Counted from the first letter of the stretch, positions 18,348 to 27,904 are shown. The stretch is 64,000 bases of DNA from Cellvibrio fontiphilus_A (GCF_042646205.1 NZ_JBHRTF010000002.1:62001-126000); one strand, 5' to 3'. Program-made: numbers and translations. The notes: generated by a model from the letters alone, not told the origin.

Positions 18348-19397
18348 ATGCCCAAGCTGCGCCCGGAACAATTATCCGCCGCCCTGAATAAACAGCTGGG
18401 CGCTATTTATTTGGTCTCTGGCGATGAACCTTTATTGATTCAGGAATGCTGCGACCAGATACGCGCCGCCGCGCGCAAAAATGGTTTTAGTGAGCGCGAG
18501 CTCTACCACATAGATACCCATTTTGACTGGGGGCAACTCTTAGCCGCTGCCAACAGCCTATCGCTCTTTGCTGAAAAAAAAATCATTGAAGTGCGCATGC
18601 CCAGCGGCAAACCGGGCGACAAGGGTGGGAAAATTCTGCAGGAATATGCGCAATCACCGGCACCGGATAATTTGCTACTAATCGTCACCGAAAAACTGGA
18701 TGGTGCCACCCAAAAAAGTAAATGGTTCAAAGCGATTGAAGATACAGGCCAGCACATTCAAGTCTGGCCAGTCTTGCCTGCACAATTGCCGCGCTGGATC
18801 GGGGTGCGCCTGCAGCAATCCGGCCTGCAAGCCGATAGCGATGCCATAGATTTGCTCGCTTCACGTATCGAGGGCAACCTACTCGCCGCCGCGCAGGAAA
18901 TTGAAAAATTAAAATTGCTCGCGACCGATAATCGCATCAGCTATGAACTGATGGCGTCAGTGGTTGCTGACAGTGCGCGCTATGATGTGTTTGGTTTGAC
19001 CGATAAAGCCCTGCATGGCGATGCGCGCGCTGCAGTGCGCACCCTGCAAGGGCTAAAAACCGAAGGCACTGAACCCATCAATGTACTCTGGGCCGTCACA
19101 CGCGAAATTCGCGCGCTGGTGCAAATCTCCCAAGCCGTTGCCCAGGGCAAACATTTTGAATGGGCCGCCAAACAAGCCGGAGTATGGGATAAACGCCAGC
19201 CGCTGATTCAAGCGGCACTGCGCCGTTTAAAACCGGCGCAACTACAACAGCTATTGCGCAAAGCCAACGGTATAGACAAGGCCGTAAAAGGCATGCGCAA
19301 TGCCGAACCCTGGGACGAATTACTGGATCTGATTTTAAATATCGCCGGGGTACAAAGTTTAAATGTGCAAAATGAACGACTAAGCTTGAAGCAATAA
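18348..19397 (+). CDS. holA: DNA polymerase III delta subunit
   Basis: HolA opens the beta sliding clamp as part of the clamp loader. The 349-residue protein begins with LRPEQLSAALNKQLGAIYLVSGDEPLLIQE, split here only by description: the YLVSGDEPLL segment is the conserved core of delta. It continues through a degenerate AAA+ domain (ATQKSKWFKAIE, the IEGNLLAAAQEIEKL helix) to a helical C-terminal lid. Length matches the family. It follows lptE with a 2-bp gap. Confidence 0.96.
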   Translation: MPKLRPEQLSAALNKQLGAIYLVSGDEPLLIQECCDQIRAAARKNGFSERELYHIDTHFDWGQLLAAANSLSLFAEKKIIEVRMPSGKPGDKGGKILQEYAQSPAPDNLLLIVTEKLDGATQKSKWFKAIEDTGQHIQVWPVLPAQLPRWIGVRLQQSGLQADSDAIDLLASRIEGNLLAAAQEIEKLKLLATDNRISYELMASVVADSARYDVFGLTDKALHGDARAAVRTLQGLKTEGTEPINVLWAVTREIRALVQISQAVAQGKHFEWAAKQAGVWDKRQPLIQAALRRLKPAQLQQLLRKANGIDKAVKGMRNAEPWDELLDLILNIAGVQSLNVQNERLSLKQ

Positions 19398-19403
19398 AAG
19401 AAC

Positions 19404-19456
19404 CAAAAAAACAAAAACAAAAACAAAAACAAAAACAAAAACAAAAACAAAAAAAC
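19404..19456. repeat. CAAAAA hexanucleotide microsatellite
   Basis: Six uninterrupted CAAAAA units are flanked on each side by a CA7 run, in the 154-bp space after holA. It is non-coding on the plus strand; the minus-strand frame only gives alternating Phe/Cys/Leu low complexity. Such a tract is prone to slippage and lies about 95 bp before the chosen start of the next gene. Confidence 0.9.
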
Positions 19457-19551
19457 GATTTTAAAAAAACACACAGCCTGCGCAATTAACTGCCTGACAT
19501 CGCCAACAGGAGATGGTCATGCGTTTTTTAACCCAACTGCAGGAATTTTTT

Positions 19552-20292
19552 ATGCGTTCAGGTCTCACCCGCTTTCTTTCCATCGCCAGTTTCACGCTGG
19601 CTGCTGCCACAAGCCAGTTTAGTCATGCCACCAATGTTTCGGGCGGGCTAATGCCGGCCAAACGCGCCGTAGATCACTCCTGGATGTCTATAGCCGATTG
19701 GGATCGCCTGCATGCGGAGGACGTATTGGTCGCCGCCCATGACAAGGTAGAGGTTCTTTTTATTGGCGATTCGATCACCGCTGGCTGGGATTGGCAATTG
19801 TGGGAGCAACATATTAAACCCCTCAAGGCCGCCAACTTTGGTATTGGCGGGGACGGCACCGGCAACCTGTTATGGCGCCTGCAACACGGCAGTATCGGCC
19901 AACTGCAACCTAAATTAATTGTGCTGTTGATTGGTGTAAATAATTTCGGCCTCTACAACGAAACACCCGAGCAGGTTGCCGCCGGTGTAACGGCGGTTGT
20001 CCAACAATTACAACTGGCCTGGCCGCAGAGCAAAATTTTATTAAATGCTGTTTTACCCTTTGAGGAAAAAGCCAACTCACCGAAACGCGCCATGGTAAAA
20101 CAGGTCAATAACATCATCGCCAAACTAGGTGATAACCAGCTTATTTTCTTTAAGGACTATGGCACAGCACTGCTGCAAAAAGATGGCAGTATTTCGCCCG
20201 ACATAATGGCCGACTTCCTCCACCCCACACCCAAGGGTTATCAAGCCTGGCTTAATGTCATGCTGCCCGACATTAAAACACTGTTGCAATAA
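19552..20292 (+). CDS. secreted SGNH/GDSL-type esterase
   Basis: The 246-residue exported protein has a signal peptide (cleavage near HA-TNVS) and a single SGNH-hydrolase domain like that of platelet-activating-factor acetylhydrolase type proteins. Block I is FIGDSITAGWDW with nucleophile Ser74, block III is LIGVNNFG, and the Asp-His pair is DFLHPTPKGY (Asp221, His224). Two starts compete: ATG at 19519 with AGGAG six bases upstream, and ATG at 19552 with AGGA seven bases upstream. The latter gives a standard signal peptide and is chosen. It precedes a CE2-type esterase, suggesting a role in deacetylating polysaccharide; substrate unproven. Confidence 0.85.
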   Translation: MRSGLTRFLSIASFTLAAATSQFSHATNVSGGLMPAKRAVDHSWMSIADWDRLHAEDVLVAAHDKVEVLFIGDSITAGWDWQLWEQHIKPLKAANFGIGGDGTGNLLWRLQHGSIGQLQPKLIVLLIGVNNFGLYNETPEQVAAGVTAVVQQLQLAWPQSKILLNAVLPFEEKANSPKRAMVKQVNNIIAKLGDNQLIFFKDYGTALLQKDGSISPDIMADFLHPTPKGYQAWLNVMLPDIKTLLQ

Positions 20293-20398
20293 TCCTTTCG
20301 CGCTTGCGCTCTGCAAGCGCGGCTTCAACAACCCAGACCGATACACTCAATAAAAACCTGACGGTCACTCCATTACAAACAACAGAGACAAACACACC

Positions 20399-21481
20399 AT
20401 GAACAATTTGCGCCTGTTATTTTATTTTTTTATCGCCCTCACCTTGCACGGCTGCACCAGTATGAAAACAAACGCACCCACCCATCAGCTAATTAACATA
20501 ACAGCGGCCCAGGCCCCGTTGGCTATTATGGGGCGCAACTACAGCGCTGCAGACCAGAGTTATGTATTTGGTTTTCCCGGCGTCAGTTTTAGTGCTCAGG
20601 TGATTGGCAGTTCACTGAAAGCCGATCTGCAAAGTTCAAATGGCAACTCCTGGATTGATGTGCTGGTAGACGGCCAACTTCAAAGTACGCAAAAAATCAG
20701 TCAGCAATGGCAAACCATTGAACTGTTTAATTTTCCCGAGGTGAAAAGGCATAGGGTTGACATTATTCACCGCTCGGAGAATTGGCATGGCAGCGTAAAA
20801 CTGGGAAAACTGGAATTAACCGGTGAAAAATTTTTACCCGCACCGGAATTGCCCGCGCGAAAAATAATGCTGTTGGGCGACTCGGTGACTTGTGGTGAAG
20901 CCATCGATAGAGTTGCTGGCGAGGAGAAAAATACACGCTGGTGGAATGCACGCGAGTCCTACGGCATGCTCATCGCCAGGAGTTTAAACGCTCAAGTCAA
21001 TTTGGTTTGCTGGGGCGGACGCGGTTTGGTGCGCAGCTGGAATGGAAAAACCGATGATAAAAATCTGACTGATTTTTATGAATTTACTCTGGGTGATAGC
21101 GACCCAAAAATGCAGTGGAATCACCAAAACTATCAACCGGATGTTATTTTGATTGCCATAGGCACCAATGATTTCAGCCCCGGCATTCCCGCACGTGAAA
21201 CTTATGTCAGCGCTTATGTGCAACTCATTAACAAACTGTTGCGCAACCACCCCCAAGCCCAAATAGCCTTAACCGAGGGCGCCATTTTAAACGGTGAGAA
21301 AAAAGCGGCCCTCATCGACTATTTGCGCGAAACTATTTCACGGGTGAACAACAATCGCGTCCATCAGCTGGTATCCAACCACTACCCCGGCGATGCGCAG
21401 GATGCACACCCAACCAAATTACAACATGCAGCCATGGCAAAAGATCTAACGCCGCAAATTAAAGCGCTGATGCATTGGTAG
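20399..21481 (+). CDS. carbohydrate esterase family 2-type acetyl esterase, lipoprotein
   Basis: The 360-residue protein has a lipoprotein signal with lipobox LHGC (Cys19). The N-terminal beta-sandwich (about 30-145) is followed by an SGNH domain, the two-domain layout of CE2 enzymes that deacetylate xylan and other hemicelluloses. The nucleophile is in LLGDSVTCGE (Ser162), an IGTNDF block follows, and the C-terminal DAHPTKLQH supplies Asp335 and His337. CE2 enzymes are well known in Cellvibrio, which supports the assignment. It is 106 bp downstream of the other SGNH esterase and ends at a strong hairpin. Confidence 0.86.
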   Translation: MNNLRLLFYFFIALTLHGCTSMKTNAPTHQLINITAAQAPLAIMGRNYSAADQSYVFGFPGVSFSAQVIGSSLKADLQSSNGNSWIDVLVDGQLQSTQKISQQWQTIELFNFPEVKRHRVDIIHRSENWHGSVKLGKLELTGEKFLPAPELPARKIMLLGDSVTCGEAIDRVAGEEKNTRWWNARESYGMLIARSLNAQVNLVCWGGRGLVRSWNGKTDDKNLTDFYEFTLGDSDPKMQWNHQNYQPDVILIAIGTNDFSPGIPARETYVSAYVQLINKLLRNHPQAQIALTEGAILNGEKKAALIDYLRETISRVNNNRVHQLVSNHYPGDAQDAHPTKLQHAAMAKDLTPQIKALMHW

Positions 21482-21517
21482 TTTAACGCGCAACAATATA
21501 GTCGCAAAAAATAAAAA

Positions 21518-21537
21518 GGGCGCGATAAATCGCGCCC
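21518..21537. terminator. terminator between CE2-type esterase and MMPL exporter
   Basis: GGGCGCGAT (21518-21526) and ATCGCGCCC (21529-21537) form a perfect stem with a two-base nominal spacer. A-rich sequence to the left gives a U-tract for the convergent minus-strand gene. Confidence 0.6.
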
Positions 21538-21577
21538 CTGTAAAAATCAAAACAACGTCAGAAATTAAACCCAAGCG

Positions 21578-24169
21578 CTATTTTCCCGGCCCAAATGGTT
21601 TTATTAACAAAATTAATTTAGGCAGAAGTGTGAGCGAGCCAATCACCGCCATCAACATAGCAAACGCCGTTAACACACCAAAATAGATAGATGGAATAAA
21701 TTCCGACAACATCAAAATTGAAAAGCCCACAATGATTGTGACCGAGGTGTAATACATAGCGCGGCCAATCGATGCATGGGAGCGATGCATGGCTTCCACA
21801 TAATTACCATCGTGCGCAAACTCGGTGCGGAAGCGATAGAAATACTGGATGGCCTGATCGACACCAACACCAACCACAATCGCGGCAATGGTGGTAGTCA
21901 TCATATCCAGCGGAATTCCCGCTAATCCCATAGCGCCCAGCACTGTACCTGCTGCAATCATATTGGGCAGTATGGCGATAAAGGCGATTTTTACCGAGCG
22001 GAACAACAGCATCATCATTAACATAATCGCTACAAACACTACGCCAATGGTGGCAATTTGTGAGGCGAATAAACTTTGCAGCATGTTGTTATAAAGCACC
22101 AACATACCGGTAAAGTTTACCTGCTCTGGCTTAAAACCACCTTCGGTGATTGCATACTGGCGAATGCGCTCAACCAGCTCGGCGCGCTTTAAATCAGGTG
22201 TGGTTTCAATCACGCGCAAAGTAATACGGGTTTGCTGCACATCATCAACAAGGTAGGGTTTGATCAGGAAGTTTTTAATATCGTCCGAGAGCATATTGCG
22301 CAGCACATTCAACTCAAAGTCGTTGAGTTTTCCTTTATTGATGTCATGCGCCAACTGATACACAGTTGCAAGTGATTGCACCTTGCCCACTTCCGGCAGG
22401 GATTCCAAATAATTGTGTAATTTTTTAATTTGATCCAAACCATTCACGCTGAACCAATAACTGGGCTGAGTTTTACTGCTGCTCTCAGAGTCGGCGAAGG
22501 CGTCTTCGTCACCCATTTCAGCAAAGGGATCTTCTTCATCGAATGCTTCAGCGCCCGGGCTATCGCTTGCAGCCTCGGCAAAGGGATCATCCTCTCCAGA
22601 ATCACTGACAGCATCAGCCTCAAGTACTTCGACAGTATTTTTTTCTGCATCCAGAATAATATCCAGAGTGACTGTACCGCCTAACTGGCGATCTATCACA
22701 CTGAGCCCCTGATGAATTTCACTGTCGCTTTTAAAATAATCGACAAAGCGATTTTCGACTTCCAGTTTGGTAATACCCCAGACGCTGATCAGCACCGCCA
22801 GCAATGTCACCAATAATATTTTACCGCCGTGGAATTCCGCTAAACGTGAAAACTTCACCGTCAGCGCAGCGGAGTTATCGCCGCGATCCTTAGGCTCGCC
22901 TTTAGGCAAAATCATTAACCCGGCAGGCAAGACCACAAATACCAGAATAAAACCAACCACCAAACCGATAGTCATCATCCAACCAAAATCGATAACCGGC
23001 CGAATGCCACTCATCACCAGCGACATAAATGCCACTATGGTAGTGAGTGCGGAGTAAAGACAGGGAACCGCCATGTCACGCACGGTTTGCAATACCAGAT
23101 CAGCTTGATCCATATCCGGATCAATCGCGTGTAATTCGCGGTAGCGCACCACCATGTAAATGGTAAAGGCAAATACCATGATCAATAACAAGGCGACGAA
23201 GTTGGATGAAATTACCGTGAGCCGCCAATCAATCCAACTCAACCAACCGAGCATCAAAGTCACTGACATTAAACAGGCAGTGAGCGGCAGTATGACAAAA
23301 CGCCATTGGCGAAATAAAAATGCCAACATAAACACCATGAATAACAACAGCGCCGAACCAAACACCACCAAATCGCTTTTGATATAGGCAATCATGTCGG
23401 AGGTAATCATGGTGACACCGCCGAGGAAAATCTGCGCGCGGTCGCGATACTTCTCCACTATGCCACGCACAATTTCCACACGTGTTGCATCCTGTGCGGC
23501 GGTCGCTGTGCGGTAGTCGAGAAACTCAGCGGTTACACGTTCCAACTCGCGCATTTCCGCTTCATTCAATTCGCCATTTTTCGCTTTAAGGCGCAGCGCA
23601 TCGCGGTGACGCGCCATTTCAATATATTGGTTGTTAACTTTGAGGTTGAGCAGAATCGCCGATGTTGTGCCATCCGGGCTGAGCAACATGTCGCGGTAGA
23701 TTGGGCTGGTAAGAAATTCCTGCTTCACCTGCGCGCGATCCACGCCGGGTGTAAGCAGTGTGAGGGTAGATTCCTTTTGTTCCGCCAGGGAGCGCATAGG
23801 GCTGTATAACAGCGGTACATCAATCATTGAATATACGCTGGCAACACCATCAACATTCGCCAACTCATCGCGCAATTGTTTTAGCGTGTTGATCGATTCG
23901 TCAGAAAAAATATCCGCCTTGGGCGTGTAGGTCAGTACAAGAAAATCACCGCTTTGATAGCGCTTGGAAATTTCCCGCAAGTAATCAATCGAGGTATCGT
24001 TTTCCAGGGTGAGCGAATCGGCCGAGGCATCGAGTTTGAAGTTGGTCATGCCAAAGGCAGCCAGAATGGTGAGCACCACCAAACCGGTAAATACATGATA
24101 GGGACGATTGATAACCAGAGCGCGATAAGCGCGATTCAGCGACCAATAAAAACGTTTCAATGTGTGCAT
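21578..24169 (-). CDS. RND-superfamily (MMPL-type) exporter
   Basis: This 863-residue inner-membrane protein has the two-repeat RND layout: one N-terminal membrane helix, a large periplasmic loop (LDASADSLTLENDTS), five helices, a second periplasmic loop, and the final helices (GVGVDQAIQYFYRFR in the second half). Such proteins use the proton gradient to move lipids or hydrophobic compounds. An unusual acidic insert with repeated DPFAE-like motifs (bases 22487-22613) lies in the second periplasmic loop. The upstream in-frame extension to 24235 lacks a signal, so the ATG at 24169 is chosen. No partner gene is adjacent and the substrate is unknown. Confidence 0.85.
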   Translation of the reverse strand: MHTLKRFYWSLNRAYRALVINRPYHVFTGLVVLTILAAFGMTNFKLDASADSLTLENDTSIDYLREISKRYQSGDFLVLTYTPKADIFSDESINTLKQLRDELANVDGVASVYSMIDVPLLYSPMRSLAEQKESTLTLLTPGVDRAQVKQEFLTSPIYRDMLLSPDGTTSAILLNLKVNNQYIEMARHRDALRLKAKNGELNEAEMRELERVTAEFLDYRTATAAQDATRVEIVRGIVEKYRDRAQIFLGGVTMITSDMIAYIKSDLVVFGSALLLFMVFMLAFLFRQWRFVILPLTACLMSVTLMLGWLSWIDWRLTVISSNFVALLLIMVFAFTIYMVVRYRELHAIDPDMDQADLVLQTVRDMAVPCLYSALTTIVAFMSLVMSGIRPVIDFGWMMTIGLVVGFILVFVVLPAGLMILPKGEPKDRGDNSAALTVKFSRLAEFHGGKILLVTLLAVLISVWGITKLEVENRFVDYFKSDSEIHQGLSVIDRQLGGTVTLDIILDAEKNTVEVLEADAVSDSGEDDPFAEAASDSPGAEAFDEEDPFAEMGDEDAFADSESSSKTQPSYWFSVNGLDQIKKLHNYLESLPEVGKVQSLATVYQLAHDINKGKLNDFELNVLRNMLSDDIKNFLIKPYLVDDVQQTRITLRVIETTPDLKRAELVERIRQYAITEGGFKPEQVNFTGMLVLYNNMLQSLFASQIATIGVVFVAIMLMMMLLFRSVKIAFIAILPNMIAAGTVLGAMGLAGIPLDMMTTTIAAIVVGVGVDQAIQYFYRFRTEFAHDGNYVEAMHRSHASIGRAMYYTSVTIIVGFSILMLSEFIPSIYFGVLTAFAMLMAVIGSLTLLPKLILLIKPFGPGK

Positions 24170-24310
24170 GAAATAATCCGGTGGAGTTGAGTCCTTCAGA
24201 GGGTGCGACCGGGCGCCGGCCGCGAGCGGCGCCATTATGCCAGCCGCCCCGGGCTAAAACAGTAAAAAGGCCATCAAGCGATAAGCGCAAAAAGGCAAAA
24301 GTTACAAAAG

Positions 24311-24655
24311 TCAGCCCGCTGCTTGCGGCTCATTGCGCTGGTGTCCATCCGAGTGGCCGAGCGAGCGATCAGGACAGAGTAGATCGCGCACCCGTTGCTT
24401 TAGTTCCTTGGCCTCAGGGAACCCGCCATCGCGCACCCTGTCCCAGATAAGCTCACCGTTGAGCCAGACATGAAAAACGCCGCCGGTGCCCGGATGCAAA
24501 GTCACCTCGTCCAGCTCGCCATCAAAGGTGGTCAATAGCTCCTGGGCAAGCCAGGCGGAGCGCAACATCCAGCGACACAGGTTGCAGTAATGGATAACCA
24601 CCCGGTTGCTTGCATCCGGCAGGCTTGGCACCGGGGGTAAAGTGATATCAGTCAT
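24311..24655 (-). CDS. SelT/SelW/SelH (Rdx) family protein
   Basis: The 114-residue protein has the thioredoxin-like Rdx fold. The redox motif CNLC lies about residues 24-27 after a short beta strand (VVIHYC), and the family signature GGFPEAKELKQRVRD is near the C terminus. In this family the motif is CxxC or CxxU; here it is CxxC, so no selenocysteine is needed. The last 20 or so residues are a non-conserved polar tail. The role in bacteria is not established; a thiol-redox function is inferred. Confidence 0.85.
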   Translation of the reverse strand: MTDITLPPVPSLPDASNRVVIHYCNLCRWMLRSAWLAQELLTTFDGELDEVTLHPGTGGVFHVWLNGELIWDRVRDGGFPEAKELKQRVRDLLCPDRSLGHSDGHQRNEPQAAG

Positions 24656-24792
24656 ATGTTTGCCCTTTGGGATTGGAGTTAATAGAATTCGGGTGGAGAC
24701 GTCACACAGTTCAGCAATTAGGCGTCAAAAACTACAAAAGTCTGACACTTTGCCATCAAAAAAGATGACTAAGGCGACAAACGGAACCTTCG

Positions 24793-25620
24793 ATGCTTAA
24801 ACTCCATTTCAAGGATAATCGCCAGCCGCCGCTCTGGGTTGTGGAGAAAGTCTTTTTTATCGGCAGCGCGACCGACAACCATCTGGTCATTAGCGACCCC
24901 GGGGTAGCCGATCACCACGCCAAAATACTGCAAGAAAACAATAAATATTTTCTCAAGGACAACAACAGCCCGAGCGGCTGCTTTGTTAACGGACAACGTA
25001 TCACCCAACGCGAAATTTTACCCGGCGATATTATTAAACTGGGCCGGAGCGAAATCATTGTGCTTGACCCCCGCAGCCTCGCCGACCGCCCGAAGGACGC
25101 CTATGCCCTACCCTGGCGCCTGATTTCAGATAGCAGCTGGCTGCCGGGCAAACAATTTATCCTGCCGCCTGAACGCAGTATGGTGATAGGACGCAGCAAC
25201 CAATGTGACATTGTCATTCCCGGCACCCATCTCTCGCGCCGCCATACCGAAATCAGCATTGAAGGCAATCATCTGCGCATCAAGGATCTGGGTTCGGCCA
25301 ATGGCACCTTTCTCAATGAACTGCGCATAGATAACGCCACCGCCAACAATGGCGACCGCCTGCGTTTGGATGTTTACAGCTTTCGCATAGTGGCACCCAG
25401 TCTGGATGAAACCAAACAGCGGTTGCGCAAACCTATCGATGAACTCAAACCGGTCGAACGCAAAATCCCCAGCAGCGAACCCAAGCGCTGGAAAACCCGC
25501 CCCACATCTCCCGGCAATCGCGTTGAACCCGGCCCCAGCCGGGGCCGCCAACAAGCCTGGCTGGCATTAGCAGCGGCCGGCATAGTTGCAGCGGCTATCC
25601 TGCTGTTTTTGTTGTGGTAG
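24793..25620 (+). CDS. tandem FHA-domain protein with C-terminal membrane anchor
   Basis: The 275-residue protein has two forkhead-associated domains, phosphothreonine-binding modules. The first (about residues 18-95) is degenerate at the Gly-Arg-Ser position but keeps VADHHAKI and NGQRI. The second (about 128-200) has the full signature, IGRSNQCD, LSRRHTEI and SANGTFLN. A basic Pro-rich linker leads to one membrane helix at about 252-274, with only Trp after it, so the FHA domains face the cytoplasm. No Ser/Thr kinase is in the window. It may be co-transcribed with ppa, 88 bp on. Confidence 0.87.
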   Translation: MLKLHFKDNRQPPLWVVEKVFFIGSATDNHLVISDPGVADHHAKILQENNKYFLKDNNSPSGCFVNGQRITQREILPGDIIKLGRSEIIVLDPRSLADRPKDAYALPWRLISDSSWLPGKQFILPPERSMVIGRSNQCDIVIPGTHLSRRHTEISIEGNHLRIKDLGSANGTFLNELRIDNATANNGDRLRLDVYSFRIVAPSLDETKQRLRKPIDELKPVERKIPSSEPKRWKTRPTSPGNRVEPGPSRGRQQAWLALAAAGIVAAAILLFLLW

Positions 25621-25708
25621 AATCCGCTGCCTATTTGCGCACCCGCTGCGCTATTCAAACCCAGTTCATCCATTCACGCTTTAATTCACCAGACCTCAGG
25701 AAATCACT

Positions 25709-26239
25709 ATGAGTTTTGAACTTGTCCCTGCGGGCAAAAGCCTGCCCGACGACTTTAATGTTGTTATCGAAATCCCGATGAATTCCGGCATCAAGTACGA
25801 AATCGACAAGGACAGCAATGCACTTTTTGTTGACCGCTTGGTGAGCACCGCCATGTACTACCCCTGTAACTACGGCTATATTCCTCACACCCTGTGTGGC
25901 GATGGCGATGCCGCAGACGTGTTGGTCGTATTCCCTCAGCCAGTGCAAGCCGGATCAGTCATCCGCTGCCGTCCGCTGGGCGTGCTGAAAATGACCGATG
26001 AAGCCGGTGAAGATGCAAAAATCGTTGCCGTTCCGCACGATAAACTCACCACCATTTACAGCAATGTAAAAACCCTGCAAGACCTGCCTGAAGTTACCCT
26101 CAAACAAATCGAACACTTCTTTGAACACTACAAAGATTTGGAAAAAGGTAAGTGGGTAAAAGTAGCTGGCTGGGGCGATGTGGAAGAAGCACGCGCAGAA
26201 ATTTTAAAAGCCGCTGAAACTTACAAAGCCGGCAAATAA
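25709..26239 (+). CDS. ppa: inorganic pyrophosphatase (family I)
   Basis: Ppa hydrolyses pyrophosphate and so drives biosynthetic reactions. The 176-residue length is standard for the bacterial hexameric enzyme. The metal-binding signature is DGDAADVLVV, with other active-site elements EIPMNSGIKYEID, YPCNYGYIPHT and KVAGWGDVEEA. A strong hairpin at 26363 ends the transcript. Confidence 0.98.
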   Translation: MSFELVPAGKSLPDDFNVVIEIPMNSGIKYEIDKDSNALFVDRLVSTAMYYPCNYGYIPHTLCGDGDAADVLVVFPQPVQAGSVIRCRPLGVLKMTDEAGEDAKIVAVPHDKLTTIYSNVKTLQDLPEVTLKQIEHFFEHYKDLEKGKWVKVAGWGDVEEARAEILKAAETYKAGK

Positions 26240-26362
26240 GCTCCACCGACCTGTGCGTTTATCAGATCGTAACAATGAATTCGCAACAGGTCGGCATAAA
26301 AAATTTTTAAAAAAGAATTAACACCCAAGTAGCATCAACCGCTTGATCAGGTGAGAGAGATC

Positions 26363-26389
26363 ACAGAGGCCACCCGGAGTGGCCTCTGT
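26363..26389 (+). terminator. terminator after ppa
   Basis: ACAGAGGCCAC (26363-26373) pairs perfectly with GTGGCCTCTGT (26379-26389) around CCGGA. The U-tract is weak. The rest of the 26240-26535 gap holds no gene. Confidence 0.65.
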
Positions 26390-26535
26390 TCCAAAAGCGT
26401 TAGACACAGCTACAACCGGCAGGGATTAAGCCACCAACAAAAAACCAGAGGCAGTGAGTAACACCCATAAGCTTTCAGTAAAAAAGCGGGTTGTTGCCAC
26501 CAAAAAATAACAGTAACCATATCAGGATATTTCCT

Positions 26536-27831
26536 ATGAGTTCTGCCCCTGCGACCAAACACCCTTTACTTTGGGTGCCCTCTGGCTATTTTACGATGGC
26601 ACTCACCTACAACATGCTCACCGCCGCCGCCGTCGTCATGTTCAGCAACCTTGGCATGGATAACGCCAGCGCTGCTGCCTATGCCAGCGCCCTGGGCCTG
26701 GCTTATACCATCAAGCCTTTTTTTGCCGCCTTTTTGGAAATGTATAAAACCAAAAAGTTTTTTGTATTGCTGTGCCAAATATTGCTCGGTGCAGGTTTTA
26801 TTGGCGTTGCGCTGGTGATGAACCTGCCTAATTACATCACCTTGATGCTGCTATTTTTTTGGGTCCTATCCTTTATTGGCTCATCCCAAGACATCACCAC
26901 CGATGGCGTTTATGTCACCGCGCTGGACGCCAAATCACAGGCGCTTTATTGCGGTTGGCAAAGTCTGAGCTGGAACCTGGGCAAACTGGCCATGATGAGT
27001 GTTATGGTGGTTTTGAGCGGGGTTTTGCACGAACATTACTTCGGCCTTGACCCCCATGTATCCGGCCCCGAGTGGATTAAGTCCTGGCAAATTGTGTTTG
27101 GATTATTGGGCGTATTAATGCTGTTGATGGCCGCCTGGCACTGGCGCGTCATGCCCGATGGCGCGCGCGCCGAAAACACCCCCAAAACTCCCGCCGAAGC
27201 CATCAAAACCCTGGTCGATGCCTTTGTTACCTTTTTCCAAAAACAAGGCATTTGGTTGATGATTGGTTTTGCCCTGTTGTTCCGCATCAGCTTCGGTTTT
27301 CTCAATGCACCCAGCATGCTGTTTATGAAGGACTCTGCAGAAAACGGTGGCCTCGCGCTGACGAACCAGGAGTTCGGCATTATTTACGGCACCTTTGGCC
27401 TGGTTGCGCTACTGATCGGCTCGCTGATTGGCGGCGCTTATGTGGCCAAAAAAGGCCTGCAAAAAGCCCTTTTCCCACTCTGCTGTTGCGTCAATATCCC
27501 CAACATAACCTTCTTGCTGATGGCGTTTTATCAACCCGAAAGTCACCTGTTAATTAGCCTTGGGGTGATTATCGAGCAATTCTTCTTCGGTATTGGCTCT
27601 GTAGGTTTCATGATTTACCTGATGCAACAATTAGCACCCGGGAAATACGCCACTACACACTACGCTTTTGGCACTGCGCTGATGGGTTTATGCATGATGT
27701 TGACCGGCATGGTCAGCGGTGTACTGCAACAGGCGATGGGTTACGTGGGCTATTTTATCTTTGTGATGGCCGCGACCATTCCGTCCTTCCTCATCTGCTG
27801 GTTTGCGCCTTTCCATCACAAACACGACTAA
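26536..27831 (+). CDS. MFS transporter, AmpG/PAT-like
   Basis: The 431-residue protein has about twelve membrane helices. The segment SSQDITTDGVYVTAL in the fourth helix region resembles the DI-x-x-D motif of the PAT (AmpG-like) branch of the major facilitator superfamily, which imports muropeptides or other sugar conjugates. The start at 26536 is chosen because the extra 15 upstream residues are polar and not conserved-looking. It stands alone between two terminators. Import of a sugar or cell-wall fragment is inferred; the exact substrate cannot be read. Confidence 0.8.
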   Translation: MSSAPATKHPLLWVPSGYFTMALTYNMLTAAAVVMFSNLGMDNASAAAYASALGLAYTIKPFFAAFLEMYKTKKFFVLLCQILLGAGFIGVALVMNLPNYITLMLLFFWVLSFIGSSQDITTDGVYVTALDAKSQALYCGWQSLSWNLGKLAMMSVMVVLSGVLHEHYFGLDPHVSGPEWIKSWQIVFGLLGVLMLLMAAWHWRVMPDGARAENTPKTPAEAIKTLVDAFVTFFQKQGIWLMIGFALLFRISFGFLNAPSMLFMKDSAENGGLALTNQEFGIIYGTFGLVALLIGSLIGGAYVAKKGLQKALFPLCCCVNIPNITFLLMAFYQPESHLLISLGVIIEQFFFGIGSVGFMIYLMQQLAPGKYATTHYAFGTALMGLCMMLTGMVSGVLQQAMGYVGYFIFVMAATIPSFLICWFAPFHHKHD

Positions 27832-27843
27832 TCAGGTGATGCA

Positions 27844-27888
27844 AACCCATAAAAAAAACCGGCCAAAAGGCCGGTTTTTTTATGGGTT
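27844..27888. terminator. strong bidirectional terminator
   Basis: A long inverted repeat with GC core CCGGCC-AAAA-GGCCGG is flanked by eight A and seven T, and the match continues outward through CCCAT and ATGGG. It separates the convergent MFS and PilZ genes and serves both. Confidence 0.93.
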
Positions 27889-27904
27889 GATACTAGCCAT
27901 CAAA

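Noticed and set aside
19404..19456. A CRISPR-like array
   Set aside because: The units are 6 bases with no spacers, so it is a microsatellite. No cas gene is present, and no other direct-repeat array was seen.
19096..19485. A minus-strand frame with repeated Phe-Cys
   Set aside because: It only translates the CAAAAA repeat and the antisense of holA.
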